Assembly (NCBI RefSeq): GCF_900323885.1
Contig: NZ_OOHJ01000022.1
Span: 1,674,001 to 1,738,000, forward strand
Origin: [Actinomadura] parvosata subsp. kistnae
GTDB lineage: Bacteria > Actinomycetota > Actinomycetes > Streptosporangiales > Streptosporangiaceae
Length of the DNA stretch: 64,000 bases
Reading direction: 5' to 3'
Shown piece by piece: positions 43,207 through 52,632 of this stretch (positions within the stretch are counted from its first letter, which is position 1; the number at the start of each line of letters is the position of its first letter). The notes under the pieces are model-generated. The model did not search any database. It was given only the letters and a program-made list of their open reading frames with translations, and was not told where the DNA came from. Both the position numbers and the translations under genes were made by a program.

Positions 43207-44355
43207 GTGTTGAATTGGGATTCAATAGCTCGCCGCTTGATCTCTCTCGGTGAGAGGCCCCTCACCGCGCGAGATCGGGGGCTCACCACCGCGCTCCTGG
43301 CGCGGTTGGCGGACGAGGTGCCGCCGCCCTTCGCCGTGCGACGCTTCCTCCCGCTGCCCACCTTCTCGCACGGTCCTGGAGATCTCCACACTGGGGCCCC
43401 AGGTGAACGGGATTTCGGATCGCACGTCGACCAGACGAACTACTCGGTCGTGGTCGGCGAACGCGTGGTGGTCAAGTGGCTCACCCCGCCGGTCCCCCTT
43501 CCGCATCCCACTCCTGACATCTTCGCGCACCTCGTTGATTCAGGATTCAACGACACAGCGCCTCCTTACGCCGCGCTGACCGGGGTGTTGCAGGGCCGCG
43601 CGCACCTGCTGGCCCTGATCACCGGCTACCTGCCCGAGGCGCGGGACGGCTGGGAGTGGTGCGTGGACGAGGCGGTGGCCGGCTCGACCGCCTTCGCCGG
43701 CGAGCTCGGCCGCCTCACCGCCGACCTCCACCTCGCGCTGTCCACCTTTCCCCGCTCGCAGCAGGACGCCCCGGGCGACGCGGCGGACAGGGCGAATGGA
43801 GCGCTGGCGGAGGCGCTGGAGCTGACCGGCGGCGACGACGGCGCCTGGCTGGCCTCGAAGGCGCAGGTCATGCGCCAGGAGCTGGCCGCCTTGCGGAACG
43901 GCATCCGGACCCCGCTGATCAGGATCCACGGCGACCTCCACGTGGGCCAGATCCTCCGGTGGCGCGACGGCTACGCCGTCATCGACTTCGACGGCAACCC
44001 CACCGTCGCCGGCGCCGACCTCCACCAGCCGGCCGCCAGGGACGTCGCCCAGCTCACCACGAGCCTCGACCACGTGGCCCAGGTGGCGATCAAGCGCAGG
44101 TCCACCCCGCCGGACCACGCCACGGCCTGGGCGAGCCGGGCCCGCCAGGCCCTCCTCACCGCGTACCGGGCCCGGCTGGCCGCGCGGAACCGGCCGGACC
44201 TGCTGGACGAGAGCCTGATCCGCCCGTTCGAGGTGGAGCAGGAGTGCCGGGAGCTGATCTACGCCGCCCGCCACCTCCCCCGCTGGCGTTACGCCCCCAT
44301 GGGCGTCCTGCGCACCTGGTACGGGGCAGAAAAGCACAAGGAGAACATCGCGTGA
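43207..44355 (+). CDS. Glucosamine kinase-like (maltokinase-type) phosphotransferase
   Basis: About 382 residues if started at GTG 43207 (GGAAG ten bases upstream); ATG 43177 is possible but the first 20 codons from there are AT-rich and poorly coding-like. It shows DQTNYSVVVGERVVVKWL in the N-lobe and HGDLHVGQILRWRDGYAVID, FDGNP in the C-lobe, the catalytic and Mg-binding parts of the maltokinase-like fold. An actinobacterial family of this type, usually next to a SIS-domain gene, has been shown to phosphorylate glucosamine. Here the next gene is a SIS protein, overlapping as GTGA, which supports that reading. Confidence 0.8.
   Translation: MLNWDSIARRLISLGERPLTARDRGLTTALLARLADEVPPPFAVRRFLPLPTFSHGPGDLHTGAPGERDFGSHVDQTNYSVVVGERVVVKWLTPPVPLPHPTPDIFAHLVDSGFNDTAPPYAALTGVLQGRAHLLALITGYLPEARDGWEWCVDEAVAGSTAFAGELGRLTADLHLALSTFPRSQQDAPGDAADRANGALAEALELTGGDDGAWLASKAQVMRQELAALRNGIRTPLIRIHGDLHVGQILRWRDGYAVIDFDGNPTVAGADLHQPAARDVAQLTTSLDHVAQVAIKRRSTPPDHATAWASRARQALLTAYRARLAARNRPDLLDESLIRPFEVEQECRELIYAARHLPRWRYAPMGVLRTWYGAEKHKENIA
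43210..43225. promoter_or_regulatory. TTGAA-N6-TTCAA palindrome at the kinase start
   Basis: TTGAA-TTGGGA-TTCAA, the same arm and spacer lengths as the site at 38557. It sits at the proposed GTG start, so binding would block expression. A near match TTGAT-TCAGGA-TTCAA lies inside the gene at 43535-43550. Confidence 0.45.
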
Positions 44356-45311
44356 ATTCTGAGCTCTACCTCTCCGACCTGGAGTCCAAGCCGGAGCACC
44401 TGGCCGCCCTGGCCGACTCCCTGCGCGCCGGGGACCCGTTCGGCGACCTGCCGGGCGGCATCGACCGGGTGCTGTTCCTCGGCATGGGCAGCTCCCGCTA
44501 CGCCGCCGGCGTCGCGGCGCTGCGCCTGCGCACGGCCGGCGTGAACGCCTACGCCGAGTACGCCTCCACCGCCGCGAGCCTGCCCGGCACCGAGGGCACG
44601 CTGGTCGTGCCGATCTCGGCCACCGGCTCCAGCAGGGAGACCCTCGACGCGATCGCCCGGTACGCCGGCGGCCCCTCGTACGTGGCGGCGCTCACCAACC
44701 GGCCGGACTCCCCGCTGGCGCAGGCCGCCGACCTGGTGGTGGACCTGCGGGCGGGCGAGGAGCGCGGCGGCGTCGCGTGCCGGTCGTTCCAGCACACCCT
44801 GGCCCTCCTCCTCGCCCTGGAGTCCAGGCTGACCGGCCGGGCGAGCGACCTGCCGGCCCTGCTCGACCGGGCCGCGAAGGCGTCGGCGGACCTGCTCGAC
44901 CGCAGGGACGAGTGGCTGCCGCTGGCGCTGGAGCTGCTCGACGGCCCGCACGGCGTCTACACGATCGCGCCCGCCGAGCGGCTGTCGTCGGCGGAGCAGT
45001 CGGCGCTGATGTTCCGGGAGGGCCCGCGCCGCCCGGCCGACGCGTGCGAGAGCGGCGACTGGTCGCACGTGGACGTCTACCTGACCAAGACGCTGGACTA
45101 CCGGGCGCTGCTGTTCCCCGGCTCCCGCTACGACGAGCAGGCCATGGACTGGGTGCGGCAGCGCGGCTCCACCGTGATCACCGTGGGCCCCGAGGTCCGG
45201 GACGCGGCGGCGGCGATCCGCTACGCCGGCGACGACGAGCCGGACGTCGCCCTGCTCACCGAGACCCTGGTCGCGGAGCTGGTGGCCGCCTACTGGTGGT
45301 CGGAGCAGTGA
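44352..45311 (+). CDS. SIS-domain sugar-phosphate isomerase/deaminase-like protein
   Basis: A 319-residue protein with two SIS folds: LFLGMGSSRYAAGVAALRL (about 37-55) with VVPISATGSSRETLDAI, then a second half with EQSALMFREGPRRPADA. This resembles the isomerase half of GlmS and AgaS/FrlB-type enzymes. It starts at GTG 44352, inside the kinase stop (GTGA). With the kinase it could convert glucosamine 6-phosphate to fructose 6-phosphate. Its end meets conservon 4 convergently, 18 bases away. Confidence 0.83.
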   Translation: MNSELYLSDLESKPEHLAALADSLRAGDPFGDLPGGIDRVLFLGMGSSRYAAGVAALRLRTAGVNAYAEYASTAASLPGTEGTLVVPISATGSSRETLDAIARYAGGPSYVAALTNRPDSPLAQAADLVVDLRAGEERGGVACRSFQHTLALLLALESRLTGRASDLPALLDRAAKASADLLDRRDEWLPLALELLDGPHGVYTIAPAERLSSAEQSALMFREGPRRPADACESGDWSHVDVYLTKTLDYRALLFPGSRYDEQAMDWVRQRGSTVITVGPEVRDAAAAIRYAGDDEPDVALLTETLVAELVAAYWWSEQ

Positions 45312-45328
45312 TCAGGCCGGGGCGGTGA

Positions 45329-45895
45329 TCAGTACGACCGCACGGCCAGCGCGTGCTCGACCAGCGTGATCAGGGTGTTCTTGACAGCCTGGCGGGCCCG
45401 CGCGTCCGTGCGGACGATCGGCACGTGGGCCGAGAGCGTCAACGCCTCCCGCACCTCGCTCTCGACGTGCGGGAACTCCCCGTCCCAGCCGTTCAGCCCG
45501 ATGACGAACGGCAGCCCCGAGTCCTCGAAGTAGTCGACGGCGGGGAAGCTGTCGGCCAGCCGCCGCGAGTCGACCAGCACCACGGCCCCGATGGCGCCAC
45601 GCACGATGTCGTCCCACATGAACCAGAACCGCTGCTGCCCCGGCGTGCCGAACAGGTAGAGGATCAGGTCCTGGTCGAGCGAGACCCGGCCGAAGTCCAT
45701 CGCGACGGTCGTGGTGGTCTTGCCGGGGGTGTGGCCGAGGTCGTCGATGCCGTGCGAGGCGTCCGTCATCACCGCCTCGGTGGTCAGCGGCATGATCTCG
45801 GAGACCGAGCCCACGAACGTGGTCTTCCCCACGCCGAACCCGCCCGCCACGACGATCTTCGTGGAGGTGAGCCGGCTAGAGCCTGCGAAGTCCAC
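45329..45895 (-). CDS. cvnD: CvnD Ras-like GTPase, conservon 4
   Basis: A 188-residue GTPase: P-loop GGFGVGKTT, FGTPGQQRFWFMWDD, and N-G-W-D at G4 (LNGWDGEF). Short C-terminus HALAVRSY. GTG 45895 overlaps cvnC by 20 bases. Confidence 0.93.
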   Translation of the reverse strand: MDFAGSSRLTSTKIVVAGGFGVGKTTFVGSVSEIMPLTTEAVMTDASHGIDDLGHTPGKTTTTVAMDFGRVSLDQDLILYLFGTPGQQRFWFMWDDIVRGAIGAVVLVDSRRLADSFPAVDYFEDSGLPFVIGLNGWDGEFPHVESEVREALTLSAHVPIVRTDARARQAVKNTLITLVEHALAVRSY

Positions 45896-46244
45896 TCAGC
45901 ACCCTTTCGAGCAGTCCCCTGTCGGGCAGCCCCGCGTCGAGCTGCGGCTGGTACACCTTGACCAGCCCGTCCGCCTCCATGTCGGCGACCAGCACCCGCG
46001 CCACGCCGAGCGGGACGCTGAGCAGCGCGGAGATCTCCGCCACGGAGCGCACCTGCCGGCACAGCTCGCTGATCGCGCGGTACTCGCGGGCGTAGGTGGT
46101 GCCGAGCTGCGCCGACGTCGCCGACGACACCAGCGCCTCCATCGCCAGGTCCGTACGCGGGGTGGTGCGGCCGCCGGTGACGGCGTACATGCGGACGAGC
46201 GAACTGCGCTCCGGCTCCTGCTGCCCGTTGTGCCACGATGCCAT
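45876..46244 (-). CDS. cvnC: CvnC DUF742 protein, conservon 4
   Basis: A 122-residue DUF742 protein with MYAVTGGRTTPR, YRAISELCRQVRSVAEISAL and LLERVLSGLRRL. Its N-terminal extension is shorter than in conservons 2 and 3. ATG 46244 lies 14 bases after cvnB. Confidence 0.92.
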   Translation of the reverse strand: MASWHNGQQEPERSSLVRMYAVTGGRTTPRTDLAMEALVSSATSAQLGTTYAREYRAISELCRQVRSVAEISALLSVPLGVARVLVADMEADGLVKVYQPQLDAGLPDRGLLERVLSGLRRL

Positions 46245-46258
46245 GGTTCACTCCCCCT

Positions 46259-46681
46259 TCACCACGGGCGCGTGGCGGACAGCTCCGCCCGTACGGCAGG
46301 TGTGAGCACCTGTCCCGCGCGCTCCACCAGGATCGTCATCTGGTACGCGACCAGGCCCATGTCGCAGTCGGGCGCGGCGAGCACCGCCAGGCAGGACCCG
46401 TCGCTGATCGACATCACCAGCAGCAGCCCGCGCTCCATCTCGATCAGGGTCTGGGTGACCCCTCCGCCCTCGAAGACCCGCGCCGCGCCTCCGGTGAGGC
46501 TCACCAGGCCGGCCGCGATGGCGGCGAGCTGGTCGGCGCGGTCCTTCGGGAAACCTCTGGAGTAGGCCATGGGCAGCCCGTCGGCGGAGACGACGACGGC
46601 GTGCGCCACGCCGGGGACCTCCTCGACGAAGGCGCTGACCAGCCAGTTGACGTCCCTGGCGGCCTGGCTGAGCTCCTTCAT
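46259..46681 (-). CDS. cvnB: CvnB Roadblock/LC7 protein, conservon 4
   Basis: A 140-residue Roadblock protein starting MKELSQAARDVNWL at ATG 46681, overlapping the cvnA stop as ATGA. VPGVAHAVVVSADGLPMAYS and LAAPDCDMGLVAYQMTILVE match the other copies. Confidence 0.92.
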   Translation of the reverse strand: MKELSQAARDVNWLVSAFVEEVPGVAHAVVVSADGLPMAYSRGFPKDRADQLAAIAAGLVSLTGGAARVFEGGGVTQTLIEMERGLLLVMSISDGSCLAVLAAPDCDMGLVAYQMTILVERAGQVLTPAVRAELSATRPW

Positions 46682-49338
46682 GAGTCCTCCTCGAGCTCGG
46701 CGCGTCCCTTGCGCATGCCCTGCTGGTAGCTGGCCAGCCTGCTGCGGAGACGATCGGGCGACACCGGAGGCCCGGGGACGGGTGGCGGCGGCTGCGGGCT
46801 CGCGGTGCCCGGTACCAGGTTCGCTCGCGGCGTGCGCTTGGGCAAGCCCGAGCTCGTGGTGCCGCTCTGGACCGGCTCCGCCGTCGCGTCCGCGGCCTGC
46901 CAGGCCTGGTCCGAGGGGGTGGTCCAGGCGGTGTCGCGGTGGTCGGCGGTGGGGGCGGGCTTGCTGAACCAGCTGCTGCCCTCTTCGATGGAGGCGTAGA
47001 TGGGCAGGTACTCGTCGCCGGCCGGCGGGGCGGGCGGGGCCGCCGGGGCCAGCGGCTCCGCGGGCGGCAGGTCGGCGGAGCTCGGCCGCGCCGAGCTGAA
47101 CCAGGAGGACGGCTCGGGCGCGGGCGGCACGGTGTCGAACGACGGGTGCCCAGATGGCGGCCCTCCGGGGGTGGCGAACGACGGGTACCCCGAGGGCTCG
47201 TACGAAGGCGGCCCGGATGGCGGCCCGGACGGCGGGCCAGATGGCGGCCCAGCTGGCGGCCCTGACGGCGGGCGGAGCACGGAGCCGGGCCGGGGCACGT
47301 CCAGCGGCCCGTCCTGGGGAACGTCCTGGGTCCCGTACGAGCCACCTTGCCGCGGCACCTGCACCCGCGGGTTCGCCCCGGGCACCGCGGTCAGCAGCAT
47401 CGGCGGGATGAGCACCATCGCGGTGAGCCCGCCGATGTCCTGCCGCCTGAGCTGCACCCGGATGTTGTGCCGCAGCGCCAGCCGCCCGACCACGAACAAC
47501 CCCATCCGCCGCGACACCGACACGTCCACGACGGGCGGGTTGGCCAGCCGCCAGTTGGCCTCGGCCAGCTCCTCCTGGGCCATGCCGATGCCGTGGTCGG
47601 TGACCGACAGCATGAGGCTGCCGCCGTCGATGCGGCTGCTGGAGATGATCACCTTGGTGTCGCGGGAGGAGAACGACACGGCGTTCTCGATCAGCTCGGC
47701 GAGCAGGTGCACGACGTCGGTGACGGCCTGCCCGGCGATGGCGACGTCCGACTGCACCTGGATGCTGACCCGGTCGTAGCTCTCGACCTCGCCGAGCGCG
47801 GCGCGCACGATGTCCATCAGCTCGACCGGCTCGCTCCACTTGCGTGCCGCCTCCTGGCCGGCGAGGACGAGCAGGTTCTCGCTGTTGCGGCGCATGCGGG
47901 TGGCCAGGTGGTCGAGCTTGAACAGGTCGCCGAGGCGGGCGTCGTCGCGCTCGCCCTTCTCCAGCTTCTCGATCAGCGTGAGCTGCCGCTCGACGAGGGT
48001 CTGGCTGCGCCTGGAGAGGTTGACGAACATGGCGTTGACGTTGGAGCGCAGCGTGGCCTCGTCGCCGGCCAGCCGGACGGCCTCGCGGTGCACCTCGTCG
48101 AAGGCGCGGGCGACCTCGCCCACCTCGTCCTTGGAGAAGATGCCGATGGGCGGCACCTCGGCGGTGACCGCGCCGTCGCGCGACTCCCGCAGGTGCTGGA
48201 CGAACTCGGGCAGCCGCCGGCCGGCGATCTCCAGGGCCTCGCCGCGCAGGCGGCGCAGCGGCCGTACCAGGGATCTGGCCACGCCGGTGGTGATGAGCAG
48301 GACGGCGACGAGCAGCGCGAGCACGGCGCCGGCGGTCAGGAACGCCCGGCCCCGCTCGTCGGCGCTGAGCGCCTCGCTGCGCAGCACGATGCCCTGGGCC
48401 TGGCGCTCCTCGACCTTGCGCATGGCGTCGATGACGACGGTGGAGGCGTCGAACCACTCCTTGGCGTCGTCGCGGTGCGCCTGGTCGAGGCCGCGCAGCG
48501 GCAGGCCCTTGGTGGCTCTGATCAGCACCAGCTCGCGCAGGAACAGCATGCGGTCGGCGGATCTGCCGTTGACGGTCTCGTCGAAGAAGCGCCGCTCGGC
48601 CGCGGTGGCCTCGGCGGCGAAGCCCTTGCGCTCGGTGGCCTCCACGGACTGCTGGCCGAGGAAGCGCTTGAGCTGGTCCTGGTCGAAGGCGCCCTCGACG
48701 AGGACGACGGTGACCAGCGCCTGCTGGTAGGACAGGCTCTCCTTGGCGCGGGCCAGGCCGTCGAGCATGCTCGTCTGGCGGAACAGCTCGTCGTCCACGC
48801 TGCCCTTGACCAGCTCCTTGTGGACGGAGAGCAGGTCGTTCACGACCGTGGTGTAGAGCTCGACGGCCGGGCCGGGCAGCAGGTTGGCCTCCAGGGCCTG
48901 CTTGCGCAGCGAGGTGAGGTCGTCGAGGCGGTTGAGCAGGTTCTCGAGCTGGTCGGCGGTGCGGCCGGTGGACTCGGTCATGAGCTGCCCGGCGATGCCG
49001 CGTACGGTCCTGGCGGCCAGGTCGACCTGGTCCATCTGGGAGCGCACCTCGGACAGGCCGTCGGCGGGCCGGTTGCGGGCGATGTACCAGGCGGTCCTGG
49101 CGCGTTCCCCGGAGACGAGGTGGGTGAGCCCGCCCAGCTCGGCGGACAGGCGGGCGAACTGGTTCGTCCGCGCGTAGGCGGAGGCCGCGGACGTGGAGGC
49201 GAGCACCTGGATGCCGCCCAGCAGCACGGCCGCCGCCGTGGGCACCATGATCAGGGCGACGAGGCGCGCGCGGACACGCCAATTGCGCAGCCGCCAGCGG
49301 CTCTCGGCGCCCTGTTTGGCGCCCAGGTCTCTACTCAC
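46678..49338 (-). CDS. cvnA: CvnA sensor kinase, conservon 4
   Basis: About 886 residues from GTG 49338 (GCGAGG eight bases upstream; an in-frame ATG 49365 lacks a ribosome site). WRLRNWRVRARL is followed by membrane helix 1. The NIT-like extracellular region has LVSGERARTAWYIARNRP. Helix 2, HAMP, LDHLATRMRRNSENLL, LAELIENAVSFSS, DHGIGM and RRMGLFVVGRLALRHN follow. The tail is a (PSGPP)n-type repeat, then DEYLPIYASIEEGSSWF, GLPKRTPRANLVPG and SPDRLRSRLASYQQG. Divergent from the betaine-type importer. Confidence 0.93.
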   Translation of the reverse strand: MSRDLGAKQGAESRWRLRNWRVRARLVALIMVPTAAAVLLGGIQVLASTSAASAYARTNQFARLSAELGGLTHLVSGERARTAWYIARNRPADGLSEVRSQMDQVDLAARTVRGIAGQLMTESTGRTADQLENLLNRLDDLTSLRKQALEANLLPGPAVELYTTVVNDLLSVHKELVKGSVDDELFRQTSMLDGLARAKESLSYQQALVTVVLVEGAFDQDQLKRFLGQQSVEATERKGFAAEATAAERRFFDETVNGRSADRMLFLRELVLIRATKGLPLRGLDQAHRDDAKEWFDASTVVIDAMRKVEERQAQGIVLRSEALSADERGRAFLTAGAVLALLVAVLLITTGVARSLVRPLRRLRGEALEIAGRRLPEFVQHLRESRDGAVTAEVPPIGIFSKDEVGEVARAFDEVHREAVRLAGDEATLRSNVNAMFVNLSRRSQTLVERQLTLIEKLEKGERDDARLGDLFKLDHLATRMRRNSENLLVLAGQEAARKWSEPVELMDIVRAALGEVESYDRVSIQVQSDVAIAGQAVTDVVHLLAELIENAVSFSSRDTKVIISSSRIDGGSLMLSVTDHGIGMAQEELAEANWRLANPPVVDVSVSRRMGLFVVGRLALRHNIRVQLRRQDIGGLTAMVLIPPMLLTAVPGANPRVQVPRQGGSYGTQDVPQDGPLDVPRPGSVLRPPSGPPAGPPSGPPSGPPSGPPSYEPSGYPSFATPGGPPSGHPSFDTVPPAPEPSSWFSSARPSSADLPPAEPLAPAAPPAPPAGDEYLPIYASIEEGSSWFSKPAPTADHRDTAWTTPSDQAWQAADATAEPVQSGTTSSGLPKRTPRANLVPGTASPQPPPPVPGPPVSPDRLRSRLASYQQGMRKGRAELEEDS

Positions 49339-49678
49339 CGAACGCACCTCGCCCGGAATCGGCATATTTGAGGGATCTGTGTCCTGGGAGAAATCAGCAA
49401 GTGCCGGTTATTTGAACACATCACGTGGCCCGTGGCCAAGCGAACATAACGCGACAAATGACGGTTCGCGTGACTCATGAGGATAGAACCTGGCGCTCCA
49501 TCCCGGAAGCACCCCAGGCGCGAAATAAACCTTTAACACAATAAATGTCCACTTATGGGCGATTAGCGCGTTCCAATCGGGTAACACGGTTGACGCTCCG
49601 CGATCTCTTGACAGTCACGGCGTTGAGAATCGCGCCATTGGCGACATATGTTGAGCGACGTCAAACGAGGAGGCGAGT
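49339..49678. other. Divergent intergenic region between cvnA-4 and the betaine-type importer
   Basis: 340 AT-richer bases with no convincing gene. TTGACG (49590) and TTGACA (49608) are possible -35 elements, without a clear -10 at the right spacing. AGGAGG just before GTG 49679 is a strong ribosome site. Confidence 0.5.
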
Positions 49679-50719
49679 GTGGGAGTTTCTCCCGACAACG
49701 CGGCAATCACCGTTGCGGGCCTGTGGAAGATCTTCGGCTCCAAGGCACAGAAAGTGCTGGACAGCGAGGACAGACACCTCGATCCCGCCGCGCTGAGGGA
49801 GAAGACCGGCTGCACCGCCGCCGTACGAGACGTGAGCTTCGAGGTACGCCCCGGCGAGGTCTTCGTCGTCATGGGCCTGTCGGGCAGCGGCAAGTCCACC
49901 CTCGTCCGCTGCCTGACCAGGCTCATCGAGCCGACCGCCGGCGAGATCAGGATCGGCGGCGAGGACATCCGCGCCGCCTCGCCCGCCCGCCTCCGGGAGA
50001 TCCGCCGCCACCAGGTCAGCATGGTCTTCCAGCACTTCGGCCTGCTCCCGCACCGCAAGGTCATCGACAACGTGGCGTACGGGCTGGAGATCCAGGGCAC
50101 CCCCAAGCCGGCCAGGCACGCGCGGGCGGCGGAGATCCTCTCGCTCGTCGGCCTCGACGGCTACGCCGACGCCTACCCCGACCAGCTCTCCGGCGGCATG
50201 CAGCAGCGGGTGGGGCTGGCCAGGGCGCTGGCCGTGGAGCCCGAGGTGATGCTGTTCGACGAGCCGTTCAGCGCGCTCGACCCGCTGATCAGGCGCGACA
50301 TGCAGGCCGAGGTCGTGCGGCTGCACCGCGAGGTCGGCAAGACGATGGTGTTCATCACGCACGACCTGTCCGAGGCGCTCAAGCTGGGCGAGCGCATCGC
50401 GATCATGCGGGCCGGCGCGATCGTGCAGCTCGGCACCGCCGAGGAGCTGGTGGGCGCGCCGGCCGACGACTACGTGGCCGACTTCGTCCGCGACGTGCCC
50501 AGGAGCCACGTGCTGACCCTGCGCTGGATCTCCCGCGACCCCGAGCCGGGCGAGTCGCTGGACGGCCCCGAGCTGCCGGCCGGCACGCTGATCAAGGACG
50601 CGCTCGGCGCCGCCTCCGCCTCGTCCCGGCCGATCAAGGTGGTGGACGGCGGCGAGCTGGTCGGCGTGGTGGACCGGGTGGACCTGCTCGCCTTCCTGTC
50701 GGGGCAGGCCGCGGCATGA
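49679..50719 (+). CDS. proV: Glycine betaine/proline-type ABC importer ATPase with CBS region
   Basis: A 346-residue ATPase. WKIFGSKAQKVLDSED near the start, Walker A GLSGSGKST (about 65), LSGGMQQRVGLARALAV, Walker B MLFDEPFSALDPL and VFITHDLSEALKLGERIAIM fit the ProV/OpuAA family. The C-terminal PIKVVDGGELVGVVDRVDLLA is CBS-like, used elsewhere for osmotic or nucleotide sensing. GTG start with AGGAGG. ATGA overlap with the permease. Confidence 0.9.
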   Translation: MGVSPDNAAITVAGLWKIFGSKAQKVLDSEDRHLDPAALREKTGCTAAVRDVSFEVRPGEVFVVMGLSGSGKSTLVRCLTRLIEPTAGEIRIGGEDIRAASPARLREIRRHQVSMVFQHFGLLPHRKVIDNVAYGLEIQGTPKPARHARAAEILSLVGLDGYADAYPDQLSGGMQQRVGLARALAVEPEVMLFDEPFSALDPLIRRDMQAEVVRLHREVGKTMVFITHDLSEALKLGERIAIMRAGAIVQLGTAEELVGAPADDYVADFVRDVPRSHVLTLRWISRDPEPGESLDGPELPAGTLIKDALGAASASSRPIKVVDGGELVGVVDRVDLLAFLSGQAAA

Positions 50720-52632
50720 GCAGCGCGGCGGTGCCGACGCCGTCCCGGCTCGCGGGCCTGCCGCGGTGGGTGGCGCCGGCGGGGGTGGCGGTGCTGTTCG
50801 TGGCGGCCTACCTGGTCTTCCGCGGCACGGCGACGCTGCCGCACGACAAGGAGGCGCCGCAGTTCCTGGCCGTCACGGAGCTGCGCGAGTGGATCGACGA
50901 CCACCGCAACGACAACCCGCTCTTCCTGTACTTCCTCAACTACATCCGGCTCTTCGTGGGCTCGCTCTACGACCTGTTCGAGACCGTCCTGTACGGGCTC
51001 GGCTGGCCCGGCATCACCGGGATCATGGGCGCGCTGGCCTGGCTGGCCGGCGGCTGGCGGATCGCGTTGCTGGCGGTCGGCGGGGTCAGCGCGTTCGGCG
51101 TGCTGGGCCTGTGGGGGTCGAGCGTGGACACGCTGGCCCTGGTCGCGGTGGCGGTGCTGCTGTCGCTGGCGATCGGGATCCCGGTGGGCGTCTGGGCGGG
51201 GCTCTCGGGCCGCGCGCGGCGGGCGATCACTCCGGTGCTGGACGTCATGCAGATCATGCCGACGTTCGCGTACCTGGCGCCGCTCGCCCTGTTCTTCCAC
51301 ATCGGCGCGCCGGCCGGGGCGATCGCGACGATGATCTACTCGATCCCGCCCGCCATCCGCATCACGGCGCTGGCCGTCTCGGAGGTCTCGCCCACGGCGG
51401 TCGAGGCGTCCGCCTCGCTGGGCGCCACGCGCCGCCAGACGCTGTTCAAGGTCTACCTGCCGCTGGCCAGGTCCACGATCGCGCTGGCGATCAACCAGAC
51501 GATCATGATGGCGCTGTCCATGGTCGTCATCGCGAACCTGATCTCGGCGCCCGGGCTAGGCGGCGACATCATCCGCGGCCTGTCCAGGGCCCAGGTCGGC
51601 ATCATGCTCCCGGCCGGCATCGCCGTCGTGGTCATGGCGGTGGTGCTCGACCGGATGATGATGGCGCTGGCCCGCCGCGACCCGCACGCGAAGCTGCGCC
51701 GGACCGACCTCGCCGCCGCGGGCGTGCTCGCGGCGGCCGGCCTGGCGCTCATCCCCGTGCTGCCGAAGGTCTGGCCCGAGAGCCTGACGATCAACATGGT
51801 CGCCGAGGTCAACGACGCCGTGCACTGGGCCGAGACCAACTGGTACGCGGTGACCACCTGGATCAAGGACACCACCTCCCACCTCCTGCTCAACCCCCTG
51901 GAGTCGCTGCTCACCACGGCCCCGTGGTGGCTGGTCGCGCTGGCCGTGCTGGCCGTCGCCTGGCGGGTCAGCGGCGCCCGCCCCGCGCTGGTCGCGCTGG
52001 GCTGCCTGCTGGCCATCGCGCTGCTCGGCGTGTGGGAGCACACCATGCAGACGATGACCACGGTCGCCGTCGCGGTGCTGGTCACGCTCGTCATCGGCCT
52101 GCTGCTCGGCGTCGCCGCAGCCCGCTCGCCGCGCTGGTCGGCCGTGCAGCGGCCGCTGCTCGACGCCGCGCAGACCATGCCCGCGTTCGTCTACCTGCTG
52201 CCCGCGCTGGCATTGTTCGGGACGACCAGGTTCACCGCCATCTTCGCCTCCGTCATCTACGCGGTGCCGCCGGTGGTGCGCCTGGTCGAGGACGGCATCA
52301 AGGCCGTGCCCGCCACCGTCGTCGAGGCCGCCGCCTCCGCCGGCTCCACCCCCGGGCAGCTCCTGTGGAAGGTGCAGCTCCCGATGGCCCGGCAGGCGAT
52401 CCTGCTGGCGGCCAACCAGGGCATCGTGATGACGCTGGCCATGGTGGTCGTCGGCGGCCTGGTCGGGGCGGGCGCCCTCGGCTACGACGTGGTCACCGGA
52501 TTCTCCCAGCGCACCGACTTCGGCATGGGCTTCGTCGCCGGCATCGCGACCGTGCTCCTCGGAGTCATGCTCGACCGCATCACGCAGGGCGCCGACAGGC
52601 GCCCGTCCCCCCGAAAGAGGAAGTTCACATGA
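50716..52632 (+). CDS. proW: Fused double permease of the betaine/choline importer
   Basis: A 638-residue membrane protein made of two ProW-like permease halves. Half one (about 130-320) has TPVLDVMQIMPTFAYLAPLA and EASASLGATRRQTLFKVYLP; half two (about 430-620) has RPLLDAAQTMPAFVYLLPAL and EAAASAGSTPGQLLWKVQLP. Each thus carries its own coupling loop, so one polypeptide replaces a homodimer. ATG 50716 overlaps the ATPase stop and the stop overlaps the next start, both as ATGA. Confidence 0.9.
   Translation: MSSAAVPTPSRLAGLPRWVAPAGVAVLFVAAYLVFRGTATLPHDKEAPQFLAVTELREWIDDHRNDNPLFLYFLNYIRLFVGSLYDLFETVLYGLGWPGITGIMGALAWLAGGWRIALLAVGGVSAFGVLGLWGSSVDTLALVAVAVLLSLAIGIPVGVWAGLSGRARRAITPVLDVMQIMPTFAYLAPLALFFHIGAPAGAIATMIYSIPPAIRITALAVSEVSPTAVEASASLGATRRQTLFKVYLPLARSTIALAINQTIMMALSMVVIANLISAPGLGGDIIRGLSRAQVGIMLPAGIAVVVMAVVLDRMMMALARRDPHAKLRRTDLAAAGVLAAAGLALIPVLPKVWPESLTINMVAEVNDAVHWAETNWYAVTTWIKDTTSHLLLNPLESLLTTAPWWLVALAVLAVAWRVSGARPALVALGCLLAIALLGVWEHTMQTMTTVAVAVLVTLVIGLLLGVAAARSPRWSAVQRPLLDAAQTMPAFVYLLPALALFGTTRFTAIFASVIYAVPPVVRLVEDGIKAVPATVVEAAASAGSTPGQLLWKVQLPMARQAILLAANQGIVMTLAMVVVGGLVGAGALGYDVVTGFSQRTDFGMGFVAGIATVLLGVMLDRITQGADRRPSPRKRKFT

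Noticed and set aside
46259..49282. A 1007-codon open frame on the minus strand that includes cvnB-4 in frame
   Set aside because: Only the last 140 codons are coding (cvnB). The rest is a shadow of cvnA-4 in another frame with Arg/Ala/Pro-rich sequence.
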